Positions 1-8,699 of a stretch of DNA of 64,000 nt are shown here, one piece after another. How positions within the stretch are numbered: position 1 is the first letter of the stretch; each line of letters begins with the position of its first letter. The stretch covers positions 1,860,001 to 1,924,000 of the forward strand of contig CP184673.1 of NCBI GenBank assembly GCA_048814795.1. Reading direction: 5' to 3'. Origin of the DNA: Thermatribacter sp048814795 (GTDB lineage: Bacteria; Atribacterota; Atribacteria; Atribacterales; Thermatribacteraceae). The notes below the pieces were generated by a model. It ran no database searches, was not told where the DNA came from, and worked only from the letters and a program-made list of their open reading frames with translations. The position numbers were made by a program, and so were the translations under genes.

Positions 1-1004
1 GTACGAAAAGCCTTTCTAAATCCAGCTTCCACAGAAGCACGCCAAGTCTTACCAAGCCGAAACTCCTCTTTAATGCGTTCAAATATTAACACATTGGCAT
101 CAACAGCCATACCCAGGGTTAAAATCAACCCGGCAATACCGGGAAGAGTGAGCGTAGCTTTGAGAGCAATAAAAAGAGCCAAAAACAAAAGCCCATAGCA
201 AAGCAAAGCCAGATCGGCAATGATACCCAAACGACCATAATAAACAGGCATGAAAATCAGCACCAGAATCGCACCAATTATAGCAGCTCTTACACCATAA
301 TTTATTGAATCCCTGCCCAACGTAGGACCAATAGACCGATTTTCAATGATTTCCACCTTTACCGGCAGGGCACCTGCCCGGAGGAGAATGGCAAGGTTTT
401 GGGCCTCTTCAAGGGTAAAGCTACCTGAAATCTGAGCCTCACCCCTGAGAATAGGTTCCTGTACAACAGGATTGGAGATAAGCTTCCCGTCAAGGTATAT
501 ACCAATGTGACGCCCCACGTTAGCAGTAGTAGCTTTAGCAAAAGCCTTAGCTCCTTCAGTATCAAAAGAAATAGCTACCACAGGCCTTCCTATCCGATCA
601 TACTGCACCTGTGCGTTTTTCAGATGGGCCCCTGTTAATACCACATTGCCTTCCTCATCTTTAAATTCAAGGAGGGCGGTTTTACCAATGATTTCTACAG
701 CGCGAGCAGGATCAGTAACTCCCGGTAGCTGAACCAGAATCCTGTTTTGACCCTGACGCACAATAACTGGCTCAGAAACTCCCAGTTGGTCAATGCGGTT
801 TCTTATAATTTCCAGCGCTCTTCTTACCGAATCTTCATCAACAGGGGCCTCGGGCGTGTCTACGCACTGCAAAACAATATGAGACCCTCCCTTCAAATCA
901 AGGCCCAGACGGATCTTGTTATCCAGAGGGAAAACTACCAAAAGAGCTATCACAACTAAGGCAAGTGTAACTATCAACTTCCAAGGAAGGTTCCTTCGTT
1001 TCAA
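1..1004 (-). CDS. secD: Protein translocase subunit SecD (3' end outside window)
   Basis: SecD works with SecF as the membrane accessory complex that uses the proton or sodium gradient to pull secreted proteins out of SecYEG. About 334 residues are present and the C-terminus lies beyond base 1. The protein opens with a basic stretch and a hydrophobic segment, followed by the DLKGGSHIVLQC motif typical of SecD. Near the window edge, in the membrane domain, is the SecD signature VDANVLIFERIKEE (within about bases 50-110). I place the start at TTG 1004, preceded at eight bases by AGGGGG. It follows yajC by 30 bp in the same operon; secF would be expected next, outside the window. Confidence 0.93.
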   Translation of the reverse strand, partial: MKRRNLPWKLIVTLALVVIALLVVFPLDNKIRLGLDLKGGSHIVLQCVDTPEAPVDEDSVRRALEIIRNRIDQLGVSEPVIVRQGQNRILVQLPGVTDPARAVEIIGKTALLEFKDEEGNVVLTGAHLKNAQVQYDRIGRPVVAISFDTEGAKAFAKATTANVGRHIGIYLDGKLISNPVVQEPILRGEAQISGSFTLEEAQNLAILLRAGALPVKVEIIENRSIGPTLGRDSINYGVRAAIIGAILVLIFMPVYYGRLGIIADLALLCYGLLFLALFIALKATLTLPGIAGLILTLGMAVDANVLIFERIKEEFRLGKTWRASVEAGFRKAFR

Positions 1005-1034
1005 GGTGTTCGCCCCCTAAATCTCAATGTTGAG

Positions 1035-1352
1035 TTATTTCTTAGACGCTATCGCTGTCTTCGAAAAGGTTATCCTGACGTCTTTTGCTACTTCTAAGAC
1101 TACCTCGGCATCCTTCACTTGAACCACGGTTCCATGTATACCTCCTGCAGTCACCACCTGATCGCCCTTTTTCAAACTACTCCATAATTCCTGCTGGCTT
1201 TTTTGCCTCTGTTGTTGAGGGCGAATGAGTAAAAAGTAAAAAATGATGATGATAAAAAAAAGAGGCAACAACTGTGCAAAAATTCCCGGAGCCCCGGGTT
1301 GAGCAGCGGGCTGGGCTTCCTGAGCAAAGGCAATAGACGTCCAAAAACTCAT
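1035..1352 (-). CDS. yajC: Preprotein translocase subunit YajC
   Basis: Small single-span membrane protein that associates with SecDF and the Sec translocon. The 105 residues comprise an Ala/Pro/Gln-rich N-terminus, one hydrophobic helix (about residues 27-44), the conserved motif LLIRPQQQR just after it, and a small cytoplasmic domain with the family pattern GDQVVTAGGIHGTV. The length is normal. The ATG is preceded by AAAGGAG. It lies between tgt and secD, the usual neighbours in many bacteria. Confidence 0.96.
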   Translation of the reverse strand: MSFWTSIAFAQEAQPAAQPGAPGIFAQLLPLFFIIIIFYFLLIRPQQQRQKSQQELWSSLKKGDQVVTAGGIHGTVVQVKDAEVVLEVAKDVRITFSKTAIASKK

Positions 1353-1389
1353 CTCAAAATCACTCCTTTATTTTATGTAAAAATACTAC

Positions 1390-2508
1390 TTAAAAACCAT
1401 TGTTGTAAGCAACAAGAAAATCTTGCTTAAAATCCTTAAAATAACCGCCTTCAAGAGCTTCTCGAATTTTTCTCATTAACTCTAACATAAAAAAAAGGTT
1501 ATGTATAGTAGCCAACTCTGCTGCCAAAATTTCTCCAGCCTTAAAAAGATGGCGCAAATAGGCTCTCGAAAAATTCGAGCAAGTATAGCAGGTACAATCT
1601 GGGTCCGGAGGTTGAAAGTCTCGAGCAAACTCGCTTCTGGTAATATTCAGCTTCCCTCTTCTGGTTAGAAGGCAACCATTGCGAGCGTTCCTGGTTGGCA
1701 AAACGCAATCAAACATATCTACACCCCGAGCAACTGCTTCCAGAATATCATCAGGAGCACCCACTCCCATTAAATAACGAGGCTTGCCCTCAGGCAGATA
1801 CGGTTCGACTGCCTCGATCATTTCATACATAAGAGGCTTAGGTTCTCCAACGCTCAAACCACCTAAAGCATAACCATCAAAACCAATTGCTACCGTCTCG
1901 CGAGCACACAATTCCCGTAACTCCTTGTGGGTCCCTCCTTGCACTATACCAAAAAGCTGCTGCCAAGGAGAAGAAAATATTTCTCTACACCTTTTCGCCC
2001 ATAACAGAGTACGCTGGGCAGCTATCTTTTCTTCTTGAACCGAAGCAGGAAACCCAACACATTGATCAAAAGCCATAACGATATCTGCCCCCAGCTTTTG
2101 CTGGATTTTCATCGACAGCTCAGGCGTAATATGGTGCAGAGAGCCATCCAGGTGTGATTTAAAAGTAACCCCTTCATCATTCACCCCAACCAGGCTGGTT
2201 AAACTAAACACCTGGTAACCACCACTATCGGTCAACAAGGATTTTCTCCAGGAAATAAAGCTGTGCAAACCCCCCGCCTCTTCAATAAGATCTTCACCAG
2301 GACGAAGATGTAAATGATAGGAATTACAAAGAAAAATCTCCACTCCAAGCTGCTCCAGGCGGTCCTGAGCAACAGCCTTAACTGTGCCCTGGGTTCCAAC
2401 CGGCATAAAAACGGGTGTTTTGATCTCACCATGTGCAGTATATAAAGTCCCTAAACGAGCCTTGCTATTCGAATCTACTTTGTGTAAAACAAAGTTATAC
2501 TTAGTCAA
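1390..2508 (-). CDS. tgt: Queuine tRNA-ribosyltransferase (tRNA-guanine transglycosylase)
   Basis: Exchanges guanine-34 in tRNAs with GUN anticodons for the queuosine precursor preQ1. The 372 residues match the normal bacterial length. Visible are the substrate-binding LTDSGGYQVFSL motif, the aspartate-bearing segment DCVLPTRNARNG, and the C-terminal zinc site formed by CTCYTC plus a histidine about 28 residues later. The start is TTG at 2508, with GAGAGGG seven bases upstream; no better start precedes the conserved N-terminus. It follows queA by 21 bp, so two successive steps of queuosine synthesis are adjacent, and queH lies three genes upstream. Confidence 0.97.
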   Translation of the reverse strand: MTKYNFVLHKVDSNSKARLGTLYTAHGEIKTPVFMPVGTQGTVKAVAQDRLEQLGVEIFLCNSYHLHLRPGEDLIEEAGGLHSFISWRKSLLTDSGGYQVFSLTSLVGVNDEGVTFKSHLDGSLHHITPELSMKIQQKLGADIVMAFDQCVGFPASVQEEKIAAQRTLLWAKRCREIFSSPWQQLFGIVQGGTHKELRELCARETVAIGFDGYALGGLSVGEPKPLMYEMIEAVEPYLPEGKPRYLMGVGAPDDILEAVARGVDMFDCVLPTRNARNGCLLTRRGKLNITRSEFARDFQPPDPDCTCYTCSNFSRAYLRHLFKAGEILAAELATIHNLFFMLELMRKIREALEGGYFKDFKQDFLVAYNNGF

Positions 2509-2529
2509 GGTCGAGCCCTCTCCAGGAAC

Positions 2530-3546
2530 CTACAAAATCAACATTGCATCTCCAAAGCTATAAAACCGGTATCTTTGAGTTATAGCCTCTCGGTAAGCTC
2601 TCTGCATTAGCTCCTTACCCCCAAAAGCGCAAACCAAAACAAAAAGTGTGGAGCGAGGTAAATGAAAATTGGTTACCATTGCATCGACCACTCTAAACTC
2701 AAAACCAGGATAAATAAACAAATCAGTTTCTTCCTGACAGTTCTTAATTTCACCAAATTTCAAATGAGTAGCCTCAAGAGCCCTGACCACAGTAGTACCA
2801 CAGGCTATTATCCTCTTGCCTTTTTTTCTGGCCATTTCAATCTTTTCAGCTTCTTCAGGAGAAATAGAATAGTTCTCACTGTGCATTTTATGTTCGAGAA
2901 TGCTTTCACTCTTTATGGGCTTAAAGGTACCCAAACCCACATGCAGAGTAATATACGCAATCTCTACTCCTCTTGAGCGAAGCACATCGAGCAACTCGGG
3001 AGTAAAATGCAAACCAGCCGTAGGTGCAGCTATTGAACCCGGAACACGAGCATAAACTGTTTGATAATTGGAAAGAGAAACTCCAGAAGCTTTGATATAG
3101 GGAGGTAGAGGGGGTTTCCCAAACTTCTCAAAAACTTCCTCCTCAACAAGAGAAAAAAGAGGTTCCAGTAACCATATACCCTCGGCATCTTTCTCAATAA
3201 CCTTAAAACCATTTGCCTTATCTAAAAACAAAAATTGCCCTTTCTTTACCCTTCTTGAAGGATTCAAAAGAGCTTTCCAGAAAGGACCTTCTCTACCCAG
3301 AAAAAGAATTTCCACTTTACCTCCTGTTTCCTTTTTAGCGTAAAAACGAGCCGGGATAACCTTGGTATCGTTTATAACCAGCACATCCCCGGGGTCTATG
3401 TATTCAACGAGATCTCTAAATAAACGGTGCTCAAAAGCAGCTTCTTTTCTTTTAACAACCATTAAACGACAAGCATCGCGAGGCTGAACTGGTTGCTGAG
3501 CAATTAGCTCCTGAGGAAGCACAAAATCAAACTCTTCAACCCTCAT
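2530..3546 (-). CDS. queA: S-adenosylmethionine:tRNA ribosyltransferase-isomerase QueA
   Basis: Transfers and rearranges the ribose of S-adenosylmethionine onto preQ1 in tRNA, giving epoxyqueuosine. The 338 residues fit the family. Recognisable motifs are the N-terminal DFVLPQELIAQQP, the central GSIAAPTAGLHFT, and TLHVGLGTFKPI. The ATG at 3546 overlaps the TGA stop of spoIID by one base and is preceded by GGAGGGCGG about ten bases away; a TTG one codon upstream is possible but less likely. The product is the substrate of QueG or QueH, and queH is in the same operon. Confidence 0.97.
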   Translation of the reverse strand: MRVEEFDFVLPQELIAQQPVQPRDACRLMVVKRKEAAFEHRLFRDLVEYIDPGDVLVINDTKVIPARFYAKKETGGKVEILFLGREGPFWKALLNPSRRVKKGQFLFLDKANGFKVIEKDAEGIWLLEPLFSLVEEEVFEKFGKPPLPPYIKASGVSLSNYQTVYARVPGSIAAPTAGLHFTPELLDVLRSRGVEIAYITLHVGLGTFKPIKSESILEHKMHSENYSISPEEAEKIEMARKKGKRIIACGTTVVRALEATHLKFGEIKNCQEETDLFIYPGFEFRVVDAMVTNFHLPRSTLFVLVCAFGGKELMQRAYREAITQRYRFYSFGDAMLIL

Positions 3547-4922
3547 CAACGAAAAACCGCCCTCCTGATTTCACAACCTGGAAAATAATGCTCGAGTATT
3601 TGAGAACAGTTATAACCCCGAAGAGCCATTCCTCTGGCGCCCCACTGGGACAAACCCACACCATGGCCATAACCGCTACCTTCAAAAACGTACCACATCT
3701 CTCTCTGGTCTGTATTTTCACTCGAACTTTCCACGCTCTCAGCCAGGCTATCGTCCCGAGCAGAAAGATTGTTTCTTCTCAACTGTTCTCTTTCCCGGAG
3801 ATAAGCAATGATGTCTTCAAGAGTCCAGTCTTTTTGAAGCAGTTCCTCAATATTTTTCTTGCTAGGATTCTCAGAATTTTTCGAACTTTCACCACGCTTA
3901 ACAAATGGGGTAACTCTTCGTACGCTTTGATTATTGCGGTACTCAACGCTAACCTTAAAAAAAGTACTGAGCAGCTCATCAAAACCCACTGCTTCCCTGA
4001 AACGATGAGCCGTAAAGGTGAAAACACCCTGAGTAGTAAAGGCCCTGACCTCTTTAACACGGCCATTTTCACCGAATTCGAAGGACAAACTTTGCAGCCT
4101 GCCTTGGATTAAATTCCTCTCAAGCAGTTTTTCCTCAAGTTGTGCCAGAGAAAAAGATACTTTCCATCTGGCATGAGGAGCATCCTCCTCCCAGGGTGAA
4201 ACAACACTGACCAGATAGGGCACGTGTTTACCCCATACTGCATAAGCTGATTCAGTCGCTCCCCCGCTTTCTGAGTGAAAAAAGACCTGAGCAAGCTTTC
4301 CCTGGTAAGTAAGGACCAGCCCCCTGCTCTCCTCCACAAGCGAATTAGTTATCTCGCTTTCCGCGTTAACCCCACCATAAAGCAAACAATGAGAAGAAGC
4401 ACAGAAATCAAAACCTTCCTCACGGTGCCTGCCCAAATTGGCCAGAGCATAAGTCCTGACGACTATAATATAAGCAAGGAGTGCCTCTCGAGGCCAACGA
4501 GGACTAATTTCAAGTTTAACAGTACCCTTAATATAGTCCTCCAGGTTAACTAAATTAACCACCTTTATTCCAGAGGAGGTAGCGTAAAGCATAAAACGTC
4601 CCCGGTAGGGGCGACCATTAACCCTAACAACTCCTCCCTGAGGAACCACCAAAATCGAAAAAGCATTACCGGAGGAACCGTCAATGCTAATCGTACCCTC
4701 TCCAGTAATTGTTAGATGAACCGAATCCCTGGTTAAGCTCTTCCCATCAGTAAAATAGACTTTCAACCCCTGAGAAGCTTCTAAACGCAATTCTTTAAAA
4801 ACTCCAATACCCACTTTAACCCAGGGTTCATCGGCAAAAGCAAAAGAACAGCTCGGCGCAAACAAAAACCCCAGAATAACAAGAAGAAACAACAAGAGTC
4901 TTAGCTGCTTCATGTGCTCCAT
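3546..4922 (-). CDS. SpoIID/LytB-domain cell-wall protein
   Basis: SpoIID-family proteins are lytic transglycosylases that cleave denuded peptidoglycan; they are known from sporulation but also occur in non-spore-formers. The 458 residues begin with a signal peptide or membrane anchor (about residues 5-30). The SpoIID core follows, with LEDYIKGTVKLEI, a CASSHCLLYGG segment whose two cysteines resemble a zinc site reported for clostridial SpoIID, and a C-terminal GSGYGHGVGLSQWGARG motif. Between core and C-terminal motif (about residues 328-411) lies a charged, low-complexity stretch that makes this longer than B. subtilis SpoIID (about 340 aa). It lies between the DUF2905 gene and queA, a Firmicutes-like context. 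Sporulation cannot be inferred from this gene alone. Confidence 0.9.
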   Translation of the reverse strand: MEHMKQLRLLLFLLVILGFLFAPSCSFAFADEPWVKVGIGVFKELRLEASQGLKVYFTDGKSLTRDSVHLTITGEGTISIDGSSGNAFSILVVPQGGVVRVNGRPYRGRFMLYATSSGIKVVNLVNLEDYIKGTVKLEISPRWPREALLAYIIVVRTYALANLGRHREEGFDFCASSHCLLYGGVNAESEITNSLVEESRGLVLTYQGKLAQVFFHSESGGATESAYAVWGKHVPYLVSVVSPWEEDAPHARWKVSFSLAQLEEKLLERNLIQGRLQSLSFEFGENGRVKEVRAFTTQGVFTFTAHRFREAVGFDELLSTFFKVSVEYRNNQSVRRVTPFVKRGESSKNSENPSKKNIEELLQKDWTLEDIIAYLREREQLRRNNLSARDDSLAESVESSSENTDQREMWYVFEGSGYGHGVGLSQWGARGMALRGYNCSQILEHYFPGCEIRRAVFR

Positions 4923-4929
4923 CGATTTT

Positions 4930-5160
4930 CTATCTTCTCAAAAAAATAGTAAAAATAAGAGTAAGGATCAAACTGACAATAAGGCAGGTGGTTAGAGGAA
5001 AGTAAAAAACGAAGTTATCACGGTGTACCACTATGTCACCAGGCAAACGACCAATGCGACTTATCCCTGGAATCCTGGGAAGAAAGAAAAAAAGCAAACC
5101 TACGATGATAAAAATAACTCCCAAGCTTATAAAGAACCTTGCCCAGTGAGAGACTTCCAT
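4930..5160 (-). CDS. DUF2905-family small membrane protein
   Basis: About 76 residues with two hydrophobic helices separated by a short loop containing IPGISRIGRLPGDI, the characteristic DUF2905 pattern. The function is unknown. Two ATGs are possible: 5184, and the preferred 5160, which has AAGGA just upstream and reduces the overlap with queH. Even from 5160 the reading frame overlaps the 3' end of queH by 34 bp, so the two are probably translationally coupled. Genes of this family often sit next to ruvB, queA or spoIID in Firmicutes. Confidence 0.85.
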   Translation of the reverse strand: MEVSHWARFFISLGVIFIIVGLLFFFLPRIPGISRIGRLPGDIVVHRDNFVFYFPLTTCLIVSLILTLIFTIFLRR

Positions 5161-5693
5161 ACTTTCCTTTTCACTCCTTCCCATTTACTAAAAATACACC
5201 CGCAATAATTTTGTCGGTAAAGACCCAACTCTCTGGATATTTTAACACTTTCTGCAAATCCCGAACGGAAATCCTTTCTGAGGAAAATTACTTGTTCTCT
5301 TTTCTGTAAATTTTCCCCGACTTTAAAAATACTTTCAACTTTCTGATAAGGGCTTATGGTAAGAGTTGTTGCAAAAAAAGAATAACCTCGCTGCTTCGCC
5401 CATTGTGCAGTGCGACCAAGGCGCATCTCGTAACAGTGGACACAGCGTTCTTCTGGCTCTCTAATCCACCCAAAAAACTCTAAAGGGTTGTATGCAAAAG
5501 GCATCTCTACTTTTAACCCCTTATACAAAGCGTAATCTACGAAAGACTTGTGTCTTCGCTCATATTCATCAAAGGGATGAATGTTGGGATTGTAAAAAAA
5601 GAGAGTAATTTCGAAACCTTCTTTAAGAAGGGCGTCCACTACGTAAGTGGCACAAGGACCACAACAGGTGTGTAAAAGAACCCTTTTATCCAT
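5127..5693 (-). CDS. queH: Epoxyqueuosine reductase QueH
   Basis: QueH carries out the last step of queuosine synthesis, reducing epoxyqueuosine in tRNA to queuosine; it replaces the unrelated cobalamin enzyme QueG. The 188 residues show the expected cysteines: TCCGPC near the N-terminus (Cys10, Cys11, Cys14), CVHC (Cys84 and Cys87), and a CxC pair near the C-terminus in NYCGCIFS. In the family these hold an iron-sulfur cluster and an adjacent metal. The ATG has GGAG nine bases upstream and overlaps the end of ruvB by 8 bp. Its presence in one operon with queA and tgt supports the assignment. Confidence 0.94.
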   Translation of the reverse strand: MDKRVLLHTCCGPCATYVVDALLKEGFEITLFFYNPNIHPFDEYERRHKSFVDYALYKGLKVEMPFAYNPLEFFGWIREPEERCVHCYEMRLGRTAQWAKQRGYSFFATTLTISPYQKVESIFKVGENLQKREQVIFLRKDFRSGFAESVKISRELGLYRQNYCGCIFSKWEGVKRKVWKSLTGQGSL

Positions 5694-6696
5694 TCTGGTA
5701 AACTCCTTGCAGATACTGTTCTCCTTTAGAGGTAAGCACCCTACCCCGAGCTGTGCGCGCTAATAAACCAAGCTTAATCAAGTAGGGCTCATAAAAGTTC
5801 TCCAGCGTTAAAATATCTTCGTTAACCGCAGTAGCCAGATTGTTCAAACCCGCTGGGCCTCCTCCAAACTTTTCCTTGAGCACTCGAAGTAAACTTCTAT
5901 CTCTCCAGTTCAAGCCCAGCTCATCAATATCCAGAGCTTCAAAAACTCTTTTAACAAAAACCCTGTCTATTTCTTCTTTCCGGTAATAATCAGCGAAGTC
6001 CCGCACTCTGCGTAACAGGTGCTTAGCTATTCTCGGCGTACCCCGGGAACGCCTGGCTATTTCAGAAACAGCTTCTTCTTTAAGTTCCAGCCGGAGCAAG
6101 TTAGCAGCATTTTTGATGATCATTTCAAGCTCATACTGACTATAAAAATCCAGTTTTTCAATAATACCAAAACGATTGCGCAAAGGAGCGCTTATTAAGC
6201 TTAATCTGGTAGTTGCCCCAACCAGAGTAAAGGGTGGTAAGCTGAGCCTTATACTCCTTGCTCCAGGCCCCTTACCTACCAGAACATCAATTGCGAAATC
6301 CTCCATAGCAGTATAAAGAACCTCTTCACAGGGTCGAGGAAGACGATGTATTTCATCTATGAAGACCACATTCCCCTCGCCTATTGAAGTCAAAACCGAG
6401 GCAATATCTCCAGCGCGAGAAAAGGTAGGTCCCGAAAAACAGCGTATTTCTCTGCCCAGCTCTTCAGCTATAATAAAAGCCAGAGTGGTCTTCCCTAAAC
6501 CAGGCGGTCCGTAAAACAAAACATGATCTAAGGGTTCCTTGCGTAACAAAGAAGCACTAATGAACACCTTCAAATTTTGCTTAAGCCTCTCCTGACCCAC
6601 AAACTCATCAAGCGAGCGAGGCCTAAGAGCAAAATCATCCCTTTCTTTCTTCAAAATGTCTCTTAAAAAATGCTCACCTGCAGCTTCTGGCATCAT
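5686..6696 (-). CDS. ruvB: Holliday junction branch migration helicase RuvB
   Basis: Hexameric AAA+ motor that, with RuvA, drives branch migration of Holliday junctions during recombination repair. The 336 residues are standard. Visible are the N-terminal RPRSLDEFVGQERLK, Walker A GPPGLGKTTLA, Walker B VFIDEIHRL, and the sensor region ATTRLSLISAPLRNRFG. The C-terminal winged helix carries GGGPAGLNNLA. The start is one of two adjacent ATGs (6696 or 6693) overlapping the ruvA stop. It is part of the ruvC-ruvA-ruvB run, so all three parts of the resolvasome are made together. Confidence 0.98.
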   Translation of the reverse strand: MMPEAAGEHFLRDILKKERDDFALRPRSLDEFVGQERLKQNLKVFISASLLRKEPLDHVLFYGPPGLGKTTLAFIIAEELGREIRCFSGPTFSRAGDIASVLTSIGEGNVVFIDEIHRLPRPCEEVLYTAMEDFAIDVLVGKGPGARSIRLSLPPFTLVGATTRLSLISAPLRNRFGIIEKLDFYSQYELEMIIKNAANLLRLELKEEAVSEIARRSRGTPRIAKHLLRRVRDFADYYRKEEIDRVFVKRVFEALDIDELGLNWRDRSLLRVLKEKFGGGPAGLNNLATAVNEDILTLENFYEPYLIKLGLLARTARGRVLTSKGEQYLQGVYQNG

Positions 6697-7289
6697 CCTT
6701 TACCACCCAAAAAACGGAGAGCCTTTCTCACCAGATCTTCAGTAGTAATACCACCACCAGCTTCCACAAGCACCTGATCCAAGATTTCCTTGACCTCGCC
6801 GGAAGAGTAACCAAGACCCATCAGTGCCTCCTTGGCTTCCCGATAAGAAGAAAGCACGCTATTACTGTCCTCTTCAATTTGAAGTCCCGCTTCAACAAAG
6901 CGGGACTTCAAATCCAGAATAAGCCTGCTTACAGTTGTAGAAGCCAAATTGGTTCTTGCTTCAAGTTCAGGACGATTTTCTTCAAGAACAAGCTTCACCA
7001 AATCCTCCCAATACACTCTGGAAAGAATTTTAAAGGCTTTGCGATGGTTAATTCCTCTTAGAGCGCAGAGTAAATCAAAACAAAGCCGTTCTTTTCGATC
7101 TGAGAACCCGTAAAAAACAAAAACCCCATTTTCTTTCATAAAAGAACGGATATAAAGAAGTACTTCCTCGCCCCTTTGAGGAGAAACCGAAAAAGGGGTA
7201 ACGTTAATCTCCAGGGCAAAAAAATCCACTTCAACAATCCACTTTAGAGGATTTCGCTCAATCAATTTTCCCTTAATGTACTCAAACAT
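6693..7289 (-). CDS. ruvA: Holliday junction branch migration protein RuvA
   Basis: Tetrameric DNA-binding subunit that holds the four-way junction open for RuvB. The 198 residues have the family architecture: an N-terminal OB fold beginning MFEYIKGKL, a central helix-hairpin-helix domain, and a C-terminal RuvB-binding domain with EAKEALMGLGYSSGEVKEIL. The sequence is rather divergent in the N-terminal half, but its position between ruvC and ruvB removes doubt. AGGAG lies six bases before the ATG, inside the end of ruvC (8-bp overlap). Confidence 0.95.
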   Translation of the reverse strand: MFEYIKGKLIERNPLKWIVEVDFFALEINVTPFSVSPQRGEEVLLYIRSFMKENGVFVFYGFSDRKERLCFDLLCALRGINHRKAFKILSRVYWEDLVKLVLEENRPELEARTNLASTTVSRLILDLKSRFVEAGLQIEEDSNSVLSSYREAKEALMGLGYSSGEVKEILDQVLVEAGGGITTEDLVRKALRFLGGKG

Positions 7290-7791
7290 TGTTCGCTCCT
7301 AACAGCAACCTGAACCCATGACACACACATAAAGCCAGGGCATCAGCAGCATCATCAGGGGTTATCTTGTCTTCGATGTCTAAAATTTGACGAACCATAT
7401 AAATAACCTGCTGTTTAGAAGCCCTGCCATAACCAACCACAGCTTGCTTAACTTCAAGAGGCGTATACTCAAAAACGGGAATACCCATCAAAGCTGCGCA
7501 AAGAAGCACAACACCTCGCGCTTCCCCAACTGAGAGAGCAGTTTTCGTGTTGCGATTAAAAAAAAGCTCTTCTACCGCCACCTGATGTGGAGAAAAAACC
7601 CGTATAAAGCGATTTACTTCTTCAAATATCTTCCGCAAACGTAAAGCAGGAGAAAGATTTTTATTAGTAGTAATCACATCATAAAAAAGAGGCCTAAAGC
7701 TTTTGTTTCTGGTCCTAAAAGCAACTACAGCAATCCCTGTGGTCGCAGTACCAGGATCAACACCTAAAAAAATTAATTCATCGGGAAGCAT
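7282..7791 (-). CDS. ruvC: Crossover junction endodeoxyribonuclease RuvC
   Basis: Endonuclease that resolves Holliday junctions. The 169 residues have the RNase H-like fold signatures: GVDPGTATTG with the first catalytic aspartate, AVEELFFNRN with the second acidic residue, and the C-terminal TPDDAADALALC with the last aspartates. The ATG at 7791 has only a weak Shine-Dalgarno sequence. The gene is 13 bp downstream of yebC and overlaps ruvA, forming the common yebC-ruvC-ruvA-ruvB order. Confidence 0.97.
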   Translation of the reverse strand: MLPDELIFLGVDPGTATTGIAVVAFRTRNKSFRPLFYDVITTNKNLSPALRLRKIFEEVNRFIRVFSPHQVAVEELFFNRNTKTALSVGEARGVVLLCAALMGIPVFEYTPLEVKQAVVGYGRASKQQVIYMVRQILDIEDKITPDDAADALALCVCHGFRLLLGANNV

Positions 7792-7804
7792 TAATCCGCT
7801 TGAC

Positions 7805-8554
7805 CTAATCTTTCAAAGATTCAAGAACTTCGTCAGCTATGTCAAAGTTGGCATAAACTTCTTGCACATCATCATGGTCTTCAAGAGCTTCAATAAGATT
7901 TAATAGCTGCTGCGCTTGCTTGCCTTCCAAAGACACAGTAGTTTTCGGAATCATGGTAATTTGAGCAACTACATACTCCAAGCCAGACTGGTCAAAAGCT
8001 TCTTTAACCTTTTCAAAATCATCTGGAGCAGTCAACACATCCAGGGTAGTCTCTGTAGCTCTAATGTCCTCTGCTCCAGCTTCAATGGCTACAGCCATTA
8101 TCTCATCTTCCTCAACTTTTCCTTTTTCAAAACTCAGCAAACCTTTTCTCTCAAAAATCCAGGATACACAACCCGTCTCACCAAGACTACCGCCATACTT
8201 GCTAAATATATGGCGTATCTCTGCTGTAGTACGATTACGGTTATCGGTTGTAGCTTCGACCATAACCGCAACTCCACCTGGACCATAACCTTCATAAGTT
8301 ACTTCCTCGTAAGAAACTCCTTCCAACTCACCCGTGCCCTTTTTGATAGCCCGCTCAATGTTCTCTTGAGGCATGTTCATTTCCCGGGCTTTCTGAATAA
8401 CCAACCTCAAGCGCGGGTTATTTTCCGGATTCCCTCCTCCTTGACGGGCTGCAACAGTAATGAGTCGAATGAGCTTACTGAAGGCCTTACCCTTAGCAAG
8501 GTCGGTTTTGGCTTTTTTATGTTTAATTTGTGCCCATTTCGAATGTCCAGACAT
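7805..8554 (-). CDS. yebC: YebC/PmpR-family protein
   Basis: Conserved family described as DNA-binding transcriptional regulators and, for some members, as translation factors that help ribosomes on proline-rich sequences; which applies here is not decided by sequence. The 249 residues start MSGHSKWAQIKHKKA and contain the conserved stretch EVTYEGYGPGGVAVMVE and DNRNRTTAEIRHIF. Length and motifs are typical. AAGGGGTG precedes the ATG by eight bases. It is the first gene of the leftmost operon, with an extended -10 promoter about 40 bp upstream. Confidence 0.97.
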   Translation of the reverse strand: MSGHSKWAQIKHKKAKTDLAKGKAFSKLIRLITVAARQGGGNPENNPRLRLVIQKAREMNMPQENIERAIKKGTGELEGVSYEEVTYEGYGPGGVAVMVEATTDNRNRTTAEIRHIFSKYGGSLGETGCVSWIFERKGLLSFEKGKVEEDEIMAVAIEAGAEDIRATETTLDVLTAPDDFEKVKEAFDQSGLEYVVAQITMIPKTTVSLEGKQAQQLLNLIEALEDHDDVQEVYANFDIADEVLESLKD

Positions 8555-8589
8555 GCTTTCGACACCCCTTAATCAAGATTAGCTGGTTT

Positions 8590-8598
8590 ATTGTAGCA
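8590..8598 (-). promoter_or_regulatory. Extended -10 promoter for yebC-ruvCAB-que-secD operon
   Basis: Minus-strand TGC-TACAAT, an extended -10 element, lies 36 bp before the yebC ATG in the gap downstream of the rRNA terminator. The -35 region at 17 bp (TTTAGT) is poor, which is common with extended -10 promoters. The rest of the gap (8555-8699) shows no gene. Confidence 0.55.
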
Positions 8599-8699
8599 CA
8601 TTTTCTGCAAACACTAAAAGCCCGTACACAACGCAAATACTTAGCCAGATCGGTATTATTTCAAATCTTTTTCTCCATCTTCAGCTTGGCACAAGATAC

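Noticed and set aside
3546..4922. Reading the spoIID-like gene as proof of sporulation
   Set aside because: SpoIID-domain proteins occur in many non-spore-forming bacteria, and no other sporulation gene is in the window.
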